From Chroococcidiopsidaceae cyanobacterium CP_BM_ER_R8_30 (GTDB lineage Bacteria; Cyanobacteriota; Cyanobacteriia; Cyanobacteriales; Chroococcidiopsidaceae): a stretch of 51,769 nt of DNA. The stretch lies in contig JAFASY010000171.1 in NCBI GenBank assembly GCA_019244235.1, forward strand, positions 1 through 51,769. Direction: 5' to 3'. Below, piece after piece: positions 25,760 to 34,316 of this stretch. The translations under genes were made by a program, and so were the position numbers. The first letter of the stretch is position 1; every line of letters starts with the position of its first letter. The notes beneath the pieces are model-generated. The model did not search any database. It was not told the DNA's origin and was given only the letters and a program-made list of their open reading frames with translations.

Positions 25760-26296
25760 ATGTCTACACTGCAACATAGCCAGGTCGTGAGTCACACTCC
25801 AGGTCGGACGCGCTTTAAGCTTCCTCCTCATCGTCGTAACTATCAGGAGATGGAACGAATTGCCAGTGGCTTACAATCACATCCTGATGTTCAGGATGTT
25901 CAGTTTAATACTCAGACTGGCAGTATTCTTGTCCATCACGATGCTCAACATAGCGATCTTCAGGAAATGAAGGGAGTTATGCGGGATTTAGGAGTTGTTT
26001 TTGCCGATCTTACGGGAAGTGCTGATCTACTCTCCGTCGGTTCCTCTGGCGGGGAGGGTTCATTTGATTTCAACAGTGCTATCTCTGACCTGAATCAGCA
26101 AGTCTTAGCGTTAACAAATGGCATTATCGATCTGCGGTACGTCTTACCCATTGGACTCGGTGCGCTTGCCGTTTTCCAGTTGATGACCTTTGGATGGCAG
26201 TTCGATGTCGTTCCATGGTTTGTCTTGGCATACTTTGCGATTGACAGCTTTATGGATCTGAACTCGAACCAAGAGCCAGCAGCACAAAATAGCTAG
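25760..26296 (+). CDS. HMA2-domain membrane protein
   Basis: The 178-residue protein has an N-terminal HMA2 domain (about 1-85; QVVSHTPGRTRFKLPP, IASGLQSHPDVQDVQFNTQTGSILVHHD). This is the same fold and G-R-x-R-x-K/R-x-P signature as the N-termini of the two ATPase-like proteins at 16908 and 20850, again without CxxC. A C-terminal pair of membrane helices (about 120-165) follows. This suggests a stand-alone version of the HMA2 module tethered in the membrane, possibly a partner of the ATPases. The upstream region contains a perfect palindrome (25627-25644). Confidence 0.8.
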   Translation: MSTLQHSQVVSHTPGRTRFKLPPHRRNYQEMERIASGLQSHPDVQDVQFNTQTGSILVHHDAQHSDLQEMKGVMRDLGVVFADLTGSADLLSVGSSGGEGSFDFNSAISDLNQQVLALTNGIIDLRYVLPIGLGALAVFQLMTFGWQFDVVPWFVLAYFAIDSFMDLNSNQEPAAQNS

Positions 26297-26623
26297 TCTT
26301 GAGATTGCGTCCCTACAGTCGGAAGGGGACAAGGAGACAAGGAGACAAGGGGAATTTTATAGGAGGCTTTCTGTACTTTGTGATCGCCTCTCTTCTTAAC
26401 TCCCCTTGTCTCCTTATCCTTTTCTTACTCTCCTTATCCTCATTCAAAGGCAATCCATAAGAGAAGTTGAAGACTAACATTCAGGAGTGGTCAAGCAGTA
26501 TAGGATCGGCAGAATCTTAATGCTTCTTACCCGCCTCTTGCATGGTTGAGAAAGCAATTCCTAAATAAAAGTCTATCTGCGGTTGGGCTTGCAATAGGTG
26601 TTCCCTTAACTTTAAGGAGATTC
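26297..26623. repeat. 327-base spacer with a long inverted repeat
   Basis: A 15-base perfect inverted repeat (26339-26353/26401-26415, core GGAGACAAGGGG) is the end of a tandem GGAGACAA array starting at 26325. The copies resemble a widespread cyanobacterial GGGGACAAGGAGACAAGG intergenic repeat. It may terminate transcripts of the HMA2 gene. No gene is visible in the remainder. Confidence 0.6.
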
Positions 26624-27778
26624 ATGAAAATAGCGGTTGCAAAAGAAGTCGAAGTGGGTGAGCGTCGTGTCGCCTTGGTGCCTGAAACCGTCGCTCGTTT
26701 AGTTAAACAAGGTCTAGAGGTATTGGTAGAGGCAGGGGCTGGCGAGCAGTCGTTCTTCTACGATGCTGCTTATGAAGCGGCAGGTGCCAGAATCGTCACC
26801 GATCCCGATAGCTTATGGCGGGAAGCAGATATCTTGCTGAAGGTGGAAGTACCGCAGGAGCGAGTTGATCTACTGCGAGAAGGAGCCGTGATTGTCGGGT
26901 TCCTCAATCCCCTAGGACAACCCGACTTGGCGCAACGCCTAGCAGAGCGTCGAGTAACGGCTTTCAGTATTGAAATGATCCCGCGTACTAGTAGGGCACA
27001 GAGTATGGATGCTTTGTCTTCCCAAGCATCAGTGGCAGGCTATAAAGCTGTACTCATCGCAGCAGCAACACTGCCTAAGTACTTCCCCATGTTGACAACG
27101 GCAGCAGGCACAATTGCGCCAGCTAAGGTATTCGTCATGGGTGCTGGAGTGGCAGGGCTACAAGCGATCGCTACAGCCAGACGATTGGGTGCTGTAGTGG
27201 AAGCATTTGATATCCGTCCTGCTGTGAAGGAAGAAGTACAGAGTCTAGGAGCCAAATTTGTCGAAGTCCAGTTACAGGAAGAAACTGTAGCAGCTGGGGG
27301 CTACGCTAAGGAGGTGTCTGAGGCTGCTAAACAGCGTACTCAAGAGGTTGTCGCCGAACATGTTAAGCAGGCAGATGTGGTTATTACGACTGCCCAGGTT
27401 CCTGGTAAAAGAGCACCGCTTCTAGTCACTGAAGAGATGGTGGCTCAGATGAAACCAGGCTCAGTAATTGTCGATCTTGCGGCTGAGCAGGGGGGCAACT
27501 GCGCCTGCACTGAGGCTGGTAAGGATGTCCAGTGGAACGGTGTCACTATCATCGGTCCAATTAATCTCCCCTCATCTATGCCAGTACATGCCAGCCAATT
27601 GTATGCCAAGAACCTGACAACATTTGTGCAGTACCTGGTAAAAGACAACGCCGTACAGCTCAACTTTGAGGACGACATTATCAGTGCTGCTTGTATTACC
27701 CATGCAGGTGAGATCCGTAACCAAAGAGTGCGGGATGCTTTAGCAACACTCAACACTCAGCAGTCAGCAGTTAGCTAA
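26624..27778 (+). CDS. pntAA: NAD(P) transhydrogenase, alpha subunit domain I
   Basis: This 384-residue subunit carries the NAD(H)-binding domain I of the proton-translocating transhydrogenase. The start IAVAKEVEVGERRVALVPETVARLVKQG and the RQD-like loop region SMDALSSQASVAGYKAVL are characteristic, as is the Rossmann motif VFVMGAGVAGLQAIATARRLGA. I placed the start at ATG 26624 because AAGGAGA (26614-26620) sits directly upstream; an in-frame start 78 bases earlier adds a non-conserved extension. The gene is followed by pntAB (14 bases) and pntB (4-base overlap). The enzyme uses the proton gradient across the membrane to reduce NADP from NADH. Confidence 0.95.
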   Translation: MKIAVAKEVEVGERRVALVPETVARLVKQGLEVLVEAGAGEQSFFYDAAYEAAGARIVTDPDSLWREADILLKVEVPQERVDLLREGAVIVGFLNPLGQPDLAQRLAERRVTAFSIEMIPRTSRAQSMDALSSQASVAGYKAVLIAAATLPKYFPMLTTAAGTIAPAKVFVMGAGVAGLQAIATARRLGAVVEAFDIRPAVKEEVQSLGAKFVEVQLQEETVAAGGYAKEVSEAAKQRTQEVVAEHVKQADVVITTAQVPGKRAPLLVTEEMVAQMKPGSVIVDLAAEQGGNCACTEAGKDVQWNGVTIIGPINLPSSMPVHASQLYAKNLTTFVQYLVKDNAVQLNFEDDIISAACITHAGEIRNQRVRDALATLNTQQSAVS

Positions 27779-27792
27779 AAGGATTTGGTTTC

Positions 27793-28086
27793 ATGACAGA
27801 AGCATTGATTGCGGCTTTGTTCGTATTTGTCTTGGCATCTTTTACTGGGTTTGAAGTGATCAACAAAGTGCCACCAACACTTCACACTCCCTTAATGTCA
27901 GGAGCCAACGCGATTTCAGGTATCGCTGTGATTGGGGCGCTGGTTGTCTCTGGCGAGCGCGATTGGAATGTATCAGTGATTCTGGGATTGATTGCTGTTG
28001 TGCTAGCCACTATCAATGTTGTCGGTGGTTTCCTAGTAACAGATCGAATGTTGCAAATGTTTAAGAAGAAAGAGGTGAAAGCGTGA
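27793..28086 (+). CDS. pntAB: NAD(P) transhydrogenase, alpha subunit membrane part
   Basis: The 97-residue protein forms part of the membrane domain II, with three to four hydrophobic helices and the conserved GFEVINKVPPTLHTPLMSGANAISGI stretch. In E. coli this is fused to the NAD-binding part; in cyanobacteria, as here, it is separate. It overlaps the next gene by four bases (GTGA), which couples translation. Confidence 0.95.
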   Translation: MTEALIAALFVFVLASFTGFEVINKVPPTLHTPLMSGANAISGIAVIGALVVSGERDWNVSVILGLIAVVLATINVVGGFLVTDRMLQMFKKKEVKA

Positions 28087-29486
28087 GCGACTTTCTACCA
28101 ACTGGGATTCAACTGACTTACTTAGTTGCTGCATCGTTATTCATTCTGGGACTGAAGAAGTTGGGATCGCCTGCTACAGCACGGCAGGGGAATTTGTGGG
28201 CATCAGTGGGGATGCTGCTAGCTGTTGTAGCAACACTGTTGGATCGGCAGGTGTTGAACTACGAAATGATTTTGATCGGTTTGGCAATTGGTTCAATAAT
28301 CGGCGCGATCGCTGCCCAAAGAGTACAAATGACTGAGATGCCCCAAATGGTGGGCTTGCTGAACGGATTGGGTGGAGCAGCCTCCGCCCTCGTTGCCGTA
28401 GCAGAATTTTGGCGGCTACGTGGAACGGTGCAGACAATCCCCCTCGACGCTAACGTCTCAATGCTTTTAGATGTTTTCATTGGTGGCGTTACCTTTACGG
28501 GAAGTTTGGTTGCCTTTGCCAAACTGCAAGGCATCATTAGTGGTTCGCCCATCACATTTCCCTTGCAGCAGCCAATCAATGCCTTACTCTTGGTTGGCTA
28601 TGTGGTAGGTAGTGCTTATCTTTTGGTCACACCAGAAAACCTCCCCGTATTCCTGGGAGTCGTTGCCGTTTCCTTGCTATTGGGCGTGCTGTTTGTCATC
28701 CCCATTGGCGGAGGCGATATGCCAGTCGTGATTTCGCTGTTGAACTCCTTATCGGGGATCGCTGCGAGTGCCGCTGGTTTTGTCGTGATGAACAACATGC
28801 TGATCATTGCTGGTGCCTTGGTAGGAGCATCTGGATTAATCCTGACTCAGATCATGTGTAAGGCAATGAACCGATCCCTCGTCAGCGTGCTGTTCGGTGC
28901 CTTTGGCAAAGCTGGGGCAGCTGGCGGTAGTGCAGCAGCTGCTCAAGGTGACCAAGCTGTCCGCAGTATTGATGCAGAGGAAGGGGCAATGATGCTAGGC
29001 TATGCTCGCTCTGTTGTGATTGTTCCGGGTTACGGGATGGCAGTTGCTCAGGCACAACACAGTGTCCGCGAGTTAGCCGATCAGTTGGAACGGCTGGGTG
29101 TGGATGTCAAGTATGCTATTCATCCTGTAGCAGGACGGATGCCAGGACATATGAACGTGTTGCTGGCAGAGGCAAACGTGCCTTACGAACAGCTATCAGA
29201 TATGGATGACATTAATCCGCAGTTCGAGCAGACAGATGTTGCCTTGGTAATTGGAGCTAACGATGTGGTTAACCCATCTGCTCGTCACAATTCCAGCAGC
29301 CCTATCTATGGGATGCCGATCCTGGAAGTAGATAAGGCAAAGCATACCATAGTGATTAAGCGAGGTATGAGTGCTGGTTTTGCTGGTGTAGACAATGAGT
29401 TATTCTACAAAGATAAAACCATGATGCTGTTTGGTAGCGCCAAAGATATGGTGGCAAAGCTGGTTTCTGAAGTTAAGCAGCTATAG
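28083..29486 (+). CDS. pntB: NAD(P) transhydrogenase, beta subunit
   Basis: The 467-residue protein has a membrane domain of about eight or nine helices (1-260), then the NADP-binding domain III. Domain III is identified by IVPGYGMAVAQAQHSVRELADQL, AGRMPGHMNVLLAEANVPY, and DVALVIGANDVVNPSAR, all strongly conserved. The GTG start overlaps the pntAB stop. A rho-independent terminator follows at 29510-29542, closing the three-gene operon. Confidence 0.96.
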   Translation: MSDFLPTGIQLTYLVAASLFILGLKKLGSPATARQGNLWASVGMLLAVVATLLDRQVLNYEMILIGLAIGSIIGAIAAQRVQMTEMPQMVGLLNGLGGAASALVAVAEFWRLRGTVQTIPLDANVSMLLDVFIGGVTFTGSLVAFAKLQGIISGSPITFPLQQPINALLLVGYVVGSAYLLVTPENLPVFLGVVAVSLLLGVLFVIPIGGGDMPVVISLLNSLSGIAASAAGFVVMNNMLIIAGALVGASGLILTQIMCKAMNRSLVSVLFGAFGKAGAAGGSAAAAQGDQAVRSIDAEEGAMMLGYARSVVIVPGYGMAVAQAQHSVRELADQLERLGVDVKYAIHPVAGRMPGHMNVLLAEANVPYEQLSDMDDINPQFEQTDVALVIGANDVVNPSARHNSSSPIYGMPILEVDKAKHTIVIKRGMSAGFAGVDNELFYKDKTMMLFGSAKDMVAKLVSEVKQL

Positions 29487-29509
29487 CAACATACTGCTGA
29501 CGGTTTTTT

Positions 29510-29542
29510 GCTCCCAACTCTTAGGAGATGGGAGCGCTTTTT
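29510..29542 (+). terminator. Rho-independent terminator of the pnt operon
   Basis: GCTCCCA (29510-29516) pairs with TGGGAGC (29529-29535) around a 12-base loop, followed by GCTTTTT. It lies 24 bases past the pntB stop codon. Confidence 0.85.
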
Positions 29543-29591
29543 CTTCCACAATCGTGCTATTCTTTAATTAACCAGTCAACCAAATATTGTT

Positions 29592-30227
29592 ATGCGCTCA
29601 CGCGACGAGCAAGACTTTGAGGAGCGGCGACAGCAGATCATTGACGGTGCGTTGCAGGTTTTTTCCAAAAAAGGCTTTGAGAAGGCAACTAATAAAGATA
29701 TTGCAGCCGCATCTGGGATTGGTTCCCCGGGCTTGATCTACCACTATTTTAAAGATAAGGGCGACTTGTTTCAGCAGGTCGTTGAGCAGCGCATGCCCTT
29801 GTTACAATTGCTGACCCATAGCGAAGAGGAGATGATGGGTAAGCCAGTACGGGAAGTATTGACTGTCTTTGCTAAATCTTTCCTCAGAGTGATGGAGAAT
29901 CCAACTTCAATTGCACTGATGAGGCTGATTGGCAGTGAAGCGATTCGGCAACCGCATGTGGCTGGAGTCCTTAACAGGATCGGACCTAGCCGTTCAATCG
30001 GCTTCTTAACTCGCTACCTAGAAAAGCAAATATCAGCAGGGGTGCTAAAACCAGTGGACCCCAGAGCTGCTGCTCGCTGTTTCATAGGTTCCTTGCTTGC
30101 GTACCTAGTGACGCGAGAAGTCTTTTTACAGCCTGATGCCCAACAACTTGAGCCCGACGCCATGGTAGAAACTACTGTGGAAATTTTTCTGCAAGGTGTG
30201 CAGTTTTATGCAACTGACGCTATCTAA
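29592..30227 (+). CDS. TetR/AcrR family transcriptional regulator
   Basis: The 211-residue protein has an N-terminal TetR DNA-binding domain (RRQQIIDGALQVFSKKGFEKATNKDIAAASGIGSPGLIYHYFKDKGDLFQQVV, about 11-64) and an all-helical C-terminal domain. The C-terminal part (LLQLLTHSEEEMMGKPVREVL...) resembles the TetR_C subfamily of efflux and stress regulators. It begins about 50 bases after the pnt terminator and is transcribed separately. The target and ligand are unknown; it may regulate itself, since no other candidate gene is divergent from it. Confidence 0.88.
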   Translation: MRSRDEQDFEERRQQIIDGALQVFSKKGFEKATNKDIAAASGIGSPGLIYHYFKDKGDLFQQVVEQRMPLLQLLTHSEEEMMGKPVREVLTVFAKSFLRVMENPTSIALMRLIGSEAIRQPHVAGVLNRIGPSRSIGFLTRYLEKQISAGVLKPVDPRAAARCFIGSLLAYLVTREVFLQPDAQQLEPDAMVETTVEIFLQGVQFYATDAI

Positions 30228-30285
30228 CGGGTTCTCAACCATTAGCAAAGACTGAAGGCTTGACGAACTCGAAAAACTGAATCAG

Positions 30286-30310
30286 CATGAAGTTAGCAGT
30301 TAATTTCATG
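30286..30310. promoter_or_regulatory. Imperfect dyad upstream of the toxin-antitoxin pair
   Basis: CATGAA (30286-30291) and TTCATG (30305-30310) form an inverted pair 26 bases before the antitoxin start. Phd/YefM antitoxins generally bind such sites to repress their own operon. The spacing of 13 bases and short arms keep confidence low. Confidence 0.35.
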
Positions 30311-30335
30311 TTTCACTCAGTTGGGGTAACTTCAC

Positions 30336-30623
30336 ATGATCAACCTCAAAGATATCCGCTCGCTGACCGACTTTCAGCGCAATGCTAAGCAATATCTCCA
30401 GCACATCCGAGAAAACCGCAATCCGATGGTGCTGACGGTGAATGGCAAAGCTGAAGTCGTCGTTCAAGATGCAGAAGCTTACCAGGAGCTACTCGATCGC
30501 TTGGAGCGGGCGGAGTCAATTGCTGCCATCCGTCAGGGCATTGCTGAATTTGAACGAGGCGAAGGGCGACCTGCACGGCAGGCGTTAGAAGCATTACGGG
30601 CAAAGCATGGCGTTTCAAGTTGA
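30336..30623 (+). CDS. Type II antitoxin, Phd/YefM family
   Basis: The 95-residue protein has the Phd/YefM DNA-binding fold: INLKDIRSLTDFQRNAKQYLQHIRENRNPMVLTVNGKAEVVVQDAEAYQEL. It would dimerise on its promoter, and its C-terminal helix would wrap the toxin. The toxin gene starts 17 bases before this gene ends, a coupled arrangement typical of such pairs. Confidence 0.9.
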   Translation: MINLKDIRSLTDFQRNAKQYLQHIRENRNPMVLTVNGKAEVVVQDAEAYQELLDRLERAESIAAIRQGIAEFERGEGRPARQALEALRAKHGVSS

Positions 30624-30933
30624 TATCTCCCCTTCGGCACTGAACGATGCAGAAGCGGCTTTTTTGTGGATTAGGAAAGAGTCACCTTCTTACGCAGAGG
30701 AATGGTTCAATGGGCTTCTAGAGGCAATTAACTCTTTAGAAAACTTCCCTAATCGTTGCCCTTTGGCTCCCGAAAGCGAAGAACTTGGAATAGAAATTCG
30801 ACAACTGCTTTACCGAAAGAATCGAATTCTATTTTCAATTGCGCCCAGCCGTGAAACGGTAGATGGTACTGTGCAAATCCTTCGCATTCGTCATCAGGCG
30901 CAAGAAAGGCTAAAGCTTCAGGATCTTTTATGA
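30607..30933 (+). CDS. Type II toxin, RelE/ParE family
   Basis: The 108-residue protein shows the RelE/ParE pattern: VDISPSALNDAEAAFLWIRKESPSYAEEWFNGLLEAINSLENFPNRCPLAPESEELGIEIRQLLYRKNRILFSI, ending in the strand VQILRIRHQAQERL. The conserved basic and aromatic residues (RQLLYRKNRILFSI, ILRIRHQ) fit either a ribosome-dependent mRNA cleaving RelE or a gyrase-targeting ParE; these cannot be separated by reading. It overlaps the antitoxin gene by 17 bases. Confidence 0.9.
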   Translation: MAFQVDISPSALNDAEAAFLWIRKESPSYAEEWFNGLLEAINSLENFPNRCPLAPESEELGIEIRQLLYRKNRILFSIAPSRETVDGTVQILRIRHQAQERLKLQDLL

Positions 30934-31009
30934 AAAAAATCATGATGCCTATCTACTGAAACTAGAAACTGCCAACCAGCCAACACTGCCTATCAAGAAC
31001 GGTTTGAGT

Positions 31010-31327
31010 TCAGTTGGGAACGGATGCAAGTACTGATTGTAGACGCTCTCTAAACTCTCCTTTAGGATGACCCCCTTTTACCTCACCCAATATCTGAAAT
31101 TCTCCTTCAGGGGAATCGCAGATGAGGTAGGTAGGCCATCCCATTTCAGCTTTATCGGGATACTGGGTGAGAAGAATTTTGCGATACTTCCGGTAGGTAG
31201 CTGTATCTTGCATCTTGACATCAATAAACTGCAAACCTAATTCCTCACTGACTTTCTGGTCGTAAAAAGACATCTTGTGGCAAATACCGCAGTCTTCGGA
31301 GGAAAATTTAATGACAGCTCGACTCAT
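31010..31327 (-). CDS. Thioredoxin-family protein
   Basis: The 105-residue protein has a thioredoxin fold with active site CGIC (residues 13-16, after FSSED), the helix KMSFYDQKVSEELGLQFIDVKMQD, and cis-Pro in GWPTYLICDSPEGEFQILGEVKGG. It lacks a signal peptide, so it is cytoplasmic. A CGIC rather than CGPC centre suggests a different redox potential from classical thioredoxin. It is convergent with the toxin gene and just upstream of the second tnpB element. Confidence 0.85.
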   Translation of the reverse strand: MSRAVIKFSSEDCGICHKMSFYDQKVSEELGLQFIDVKMQDTATYRKYRKILLTQYPDKAEMGWPTYLICDSPEGEFQILGEVKGGHPKGEFRERLQSVLASVPN

Positions 31328-31428
31328 TAACTGAAGCCTTTTTAAGTTCTATAACTAATTTAACTTCAACCACCAGAAGTCCCGCTCCGACCGCCGAAGG
31401 TTTGGATCTGGGGATGCCAGTCTCCTAC

Positions 31429-31443
31429 GGCGGGAGACCCGCC
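31429..31443. repeat. Hairpin at the left end of the second tnpB element
   Basis: GGCGGG pairs with CCCGCC around AGA. The alternative pairing GTCTCC (31420-31425) with GGAGAC (31433-31438) overlaps it, so two mutually exclusive folds are possible. Confidence 0.5.
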
Positions 31444-31526
31444 TTCAAAGCTGGCTTATGAATGGTGGACAAGGGACTCAATGACAACAGTCTACCATAA
31501 GAGTAAAGCCGTGGTAGAAAAGCTGT

Positions 31527-32825
31527 ATGCTAACTCTAAACTACACTTATCGCCTATATCCAGACGCTTCTCAAGTCGCTCAATTAAATGAGTGGTTGGA
31601 GACTTGTCGGCAATCCTACAATTACGCCCTTCGGGAGCTAAAAGACTGGATAGCCTCAAGAAAGAGTCCCACAGATCGGTGTAGTTTGGAATCCGAATAC
31701 ATCATGAGTGCTGATTATCCTTTTCCTGGATACCATCAGCAGCAAAATAACCTCCCCAAAGCTAAGAAACTCTTCCCAAGACTTGCAGCAGTGCCTTCTT
31801 AGGTCTTACAAACTAACATCAGAAGGCTGCACGATGCTTGGGACTTCTATTTGCAGCGGGGTTGTGGGTTTCCGAGGTTCAAGAAGTATGGACAGATGAA
31901 GTCAATACTTTTTCCTCAGTTCAAAACTCATCCAATTACCGGATGGCAGATAAGCATACCTAAATTAGGAAAGGTGCAAATTAACTTGCATCGACCTATA
32001 CCAGATGGCTTTACTGTCAAACAGGTGCGGGTTATCAAAAAAGCTATGGGATGGTTTGCAACAATATCTATTTCATCAGATGTAGAAGTACCGCAACCAA
32101 TGCCTTATGGTCATGTTATCGGTGTGGACGTAGGATTGCTTAACTACTTAGCAACCAGCGATAGTTTTGTGGAACCGGGACGTAAATTCTTCAAGGGTAT
32201 GCATCGTCGGCTGAAAGTGCTACAACGCAGACTGTCGAAGAAAATTAAACGTTCAAAGAACCATGAAAAAGCAAGGGTTAGAGTTGAGAAACAGCACAAT
32301 CATATCCACTTCAAACGCAAAGACTACCAGTTCAAACTTGCCCATAAACTCTGTGCCATGGCTGATTCTATATTTGTTGAAGATATAGATTTCCGCGTGA
32401 TGGCAAAGGGCTTTTTGGGCAAGCATACTATTGATGGGGCGTTTGGACAGTTCAGAAGCATCCTCAAATATGTTGGTCGGAGGCAAGGTAAATTTGTGGC
32501 TGAAGTTAACCACAAGGGTTCAAGCCAAACTTGTCCAAATTGTCGCATCGAAGTACGTAAAGGGTTGGGAGATAGGACACATTCTTGCCCTGAATGTCTC
32601 TATGAAACTGATAGAGACATTGCCTCAGCTCAAGAACTGTGTAATCGAGGTATAGAAACGTATCCAGGGACTCTGGAGGAGCAAGAAATTGGCTCTCAAG
32701 AGGTTGTTGGGGCGAGTCGCACTCGCCCCTTTATCAACCGTGTCGTACTGTCGGGGGTGATGAGCCTAGATAAGTGGCGCAGGGGAGCAATGCCTAGTAG
32801 TGATACTAGGAAGCCTACGCCATAG
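31527..32825 (+). pseudogene. tnpB: TnpB (OrfB), interrupted by one in-frame TAG
   Basis: The frame is continuous from ATG 31527 to 32825 except for TAG at 31800-31802 (codon 92), read most simply as a CAG (Gln) to TAG change in the stretch VPS-x-VLQTNIRRLHDAWDFYL. The RuvC Asp (GVDVGLLNY), Glu (FVEDIDFRVM), the zinc finger (CPNC...CPEC) and final Asp (TDRDIASAQE) are all kept. The C-terminal tail is long and reads through the right-end hairpins. As in the first copy, one C-to-T type change silences an otherwise intact gene; a product beginning at 31851 could still contain every catalytic residue. Confidence 0.85.
32709..32729 (+). repeat. Right-end hairpin inside the tnpB 3' end, possible guide-RNA region
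   Basis: GGGGCGAGT pairs perfectly with ACTCGCCCC around CGC. A second stem CCTAGTA/TACTAGG with loop GTGA lies at 32793-32810. Both fall inside the coding tail, as expected where the TnpB guide RNA is cut from the 3' part of the tnpB transcript. Confidence 0.55.
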
Positions 32826-32857
32826 CGCAAGCTTGGGGCTGGGAGGATGTCACAAAC

Positions 32858-33979
32858 CTAGCTTATCATCTCAATAACTGGATGGAAGTAGAATGCTAAG
32901 CCTAGAACGGCATACGCGGCTAATAGCATTGTGCCTTCTAACCAGTTTGACTGACCATCGGAACAGATGGAATTAGCAATTAATACTGCCACCGCTACTG
33001 CTACTAATTCAAACGGGTTAAAGTCTAGATCCATTGGTTGACCAATTGCCCAGCCAGCTAGGACTAGAACGGGAGCGACAAACAGGGCAATCTGCAGGCT
33101 TGACCCTACAGCCACAGCAACCGAAAGATCCATTTTGTTTTTCATTGCCACGCTGACGGCGGTAGCATGTTCAGCTGCATTACCAATGATGGGAACGAGG
33201 ATGACTCCTGTAAATAGCGCGGTTAAGCCTAGCTGAGATGTAGCTGTTTTTAGCGAGTCAACTAAGAGCTCTGATTCAACCGCTACCAGCAAAGTCGCTC
33301 CTAGCAACACCCCAACCCACAACCACAAATTAACCCTCTGTTCACCATCGTCGTCGCCGAGATTGGCATCTGCTAGCTCGACTTGCTGCTCGATTTCGGC
33401 TAAACCCAAATCGTAAAGATAGGAATGGGTCTTCATGGAAAATAGCAGAGTCAGGCAATAAACCAGAATTAATACGATGGCTACGCCACCAGAAAGCCGC
33501 TGCATGGTAATTTCGTCAATTCCTTTAGAGGTGAAATCCACCGCCGTTGGTAGCAAAATGGCAATCACAGCGAGGTTCATCAAAGAAGCATTCACCCGCG
33601 CCGCAATCGGTGGAAATTTTTGCTCCTTGTGGCGCAGCCCTCCCAGCAGCATGGAAAAGCCCATGACGAGGAGTAAGTTGCTGATGATCGAGCCCGTGAC
33701 GCTAGCTTTGACGATATCCACCAGCCCAGCATTCAGAGCGACTAGGGCAATGATCAATTCAGTCGCATTGCCAAAAGTGGCGTTTAATAAACCACCTAGG
33801 GCAGGACCAAGCACTACGGCAATTTCTTCAGTCGCACTACCCATCCAAGCTGCTAGAGGGACGATTGCCAGCGCTGCGGTGACGAAAACAGATAGCGAAC
33901 TCCAGTTTAAGAAGTGAGCTGCTAGGGAGACCGGAATAAATAACAGTAGGAGCAGAAAAATAATATTTTTGGCTGGCAT
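32858..33979 (-). CDS. cax: Calcium/proton antiporter, CAX family
   Basis: The 373-residue protein has about eleven membrane helices and the two inverted CaCA repeats. The first is ALGGLLNATFGNATELIIALVALNAG and the second is VPIIGNAAEHATAVSVAMKNKMDLSVAVAVGSSLQIALFVAP; the GNATE and GNAAEH motifs hold the ion-binding Glu and His. Length and motifs fit a Ca2+/H+ exchanger in the plasma membrane, which in cyanobacteria aids calcium export and salt tolerance at alkaline pH. An acidic loop (EIEQQVELADANLGDDDGE) lies between the halves. Confidence 0.93.
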   Translation of the reverse strand: MPAKNIIFLLLLLFIPVSLAAHFLNWSSLSVFVTAALAIVPLAAWMGSATEEIAVVLGPALGGLLNATFGNATELIIALVALNAGLVDIVKASVTGSIISNLLLVMGFSMLLGGLRHKEQKFPPIAARVNASLMNLAVIAILLPTAVDFTSKGIDEITMQRLSGGVAIVLILVYCLTLLFSMKTHSYLYDLGLAEIEQQVELADANLGDDDGEQRVNLWLWVGVLLGATLLVAVESELLVDSLKTATSQLGLTALFTGVILVPIIGNAAEHATAVSVAMKNKMDLSVAVAVGSSLQIALFVAPVLVLAGWAIGQPMDLDFNPFELVAVAVAVLIANSICSDGQSNWLEGTMLLAAYAVLGLAFYFHPVIEMIS

Positions 33980-34316
33980 TGATTGTGTATGATGCTATGT
34001 AACAAAATATTAACGCTTATCAGCCAAGTTGGTGCTTGCAAAGCTTCAACGCAAATTTCTTCAAGCTCCTTGATAATTCCGCCAGCATTGCGGTTAAACT
34101 ATGTTAAGTTGCTATCGAACCATTGGCACTGCAAATTAGATGGCTAGCTAGCGGGCCGCGTTGGGGATCGGTCAAGTGAGCAACAAAAAACGCTAGCTCT
34201 TAACTTTGTACAACCTTTAGCGCTCATTCGCGCTTTACGGTTCTTGGGTACGCTTCCATAAAGGGGTTCTGTGGAAGCCGTCTATGGAATGAAAGTAGTC
34301 ACTTGGGATATATTGC
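33980..34316. other. 337-base divergent spacer before the GH57 gene
   Basis: This is the shared upstream region of cax and the GH57 gene. A dyad GCTTCCA/TGGAAGC (34252-34258/34272-34278, 13-base loop) lies about 40 bases before the GH57 start. No further gene or recognisable regulator site is visible. Confidence 0.4.

Larger units (their letters stand above)
31379..32850 (+). mobile_element. IS200/IS605-family element carrying only tnpB (second copy, different subgroup)
   Basis: A tnpB gene (31527-32825) lies between hairpin-rich ends. On the left is GGCGGG-AGA-CCCGCC (31429-31443), nested with GTCTCC/GGAGAC. On the right are a 9-base perfect stem with a 3-base loop (32709-32729) and a 7-base stem CCTAGTA/TACTAGG (32793-32810). 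No tnpA is present. The TnpB protein is not close to the first copy in sequence. The ends are approximate. Confidence 0.7.

Noticed and set aside
31803-31850. Apparent frameshift in the second tnpB
   Set aside because: Both parts are in the same frame; the break is a single TAG at 31800-31802.
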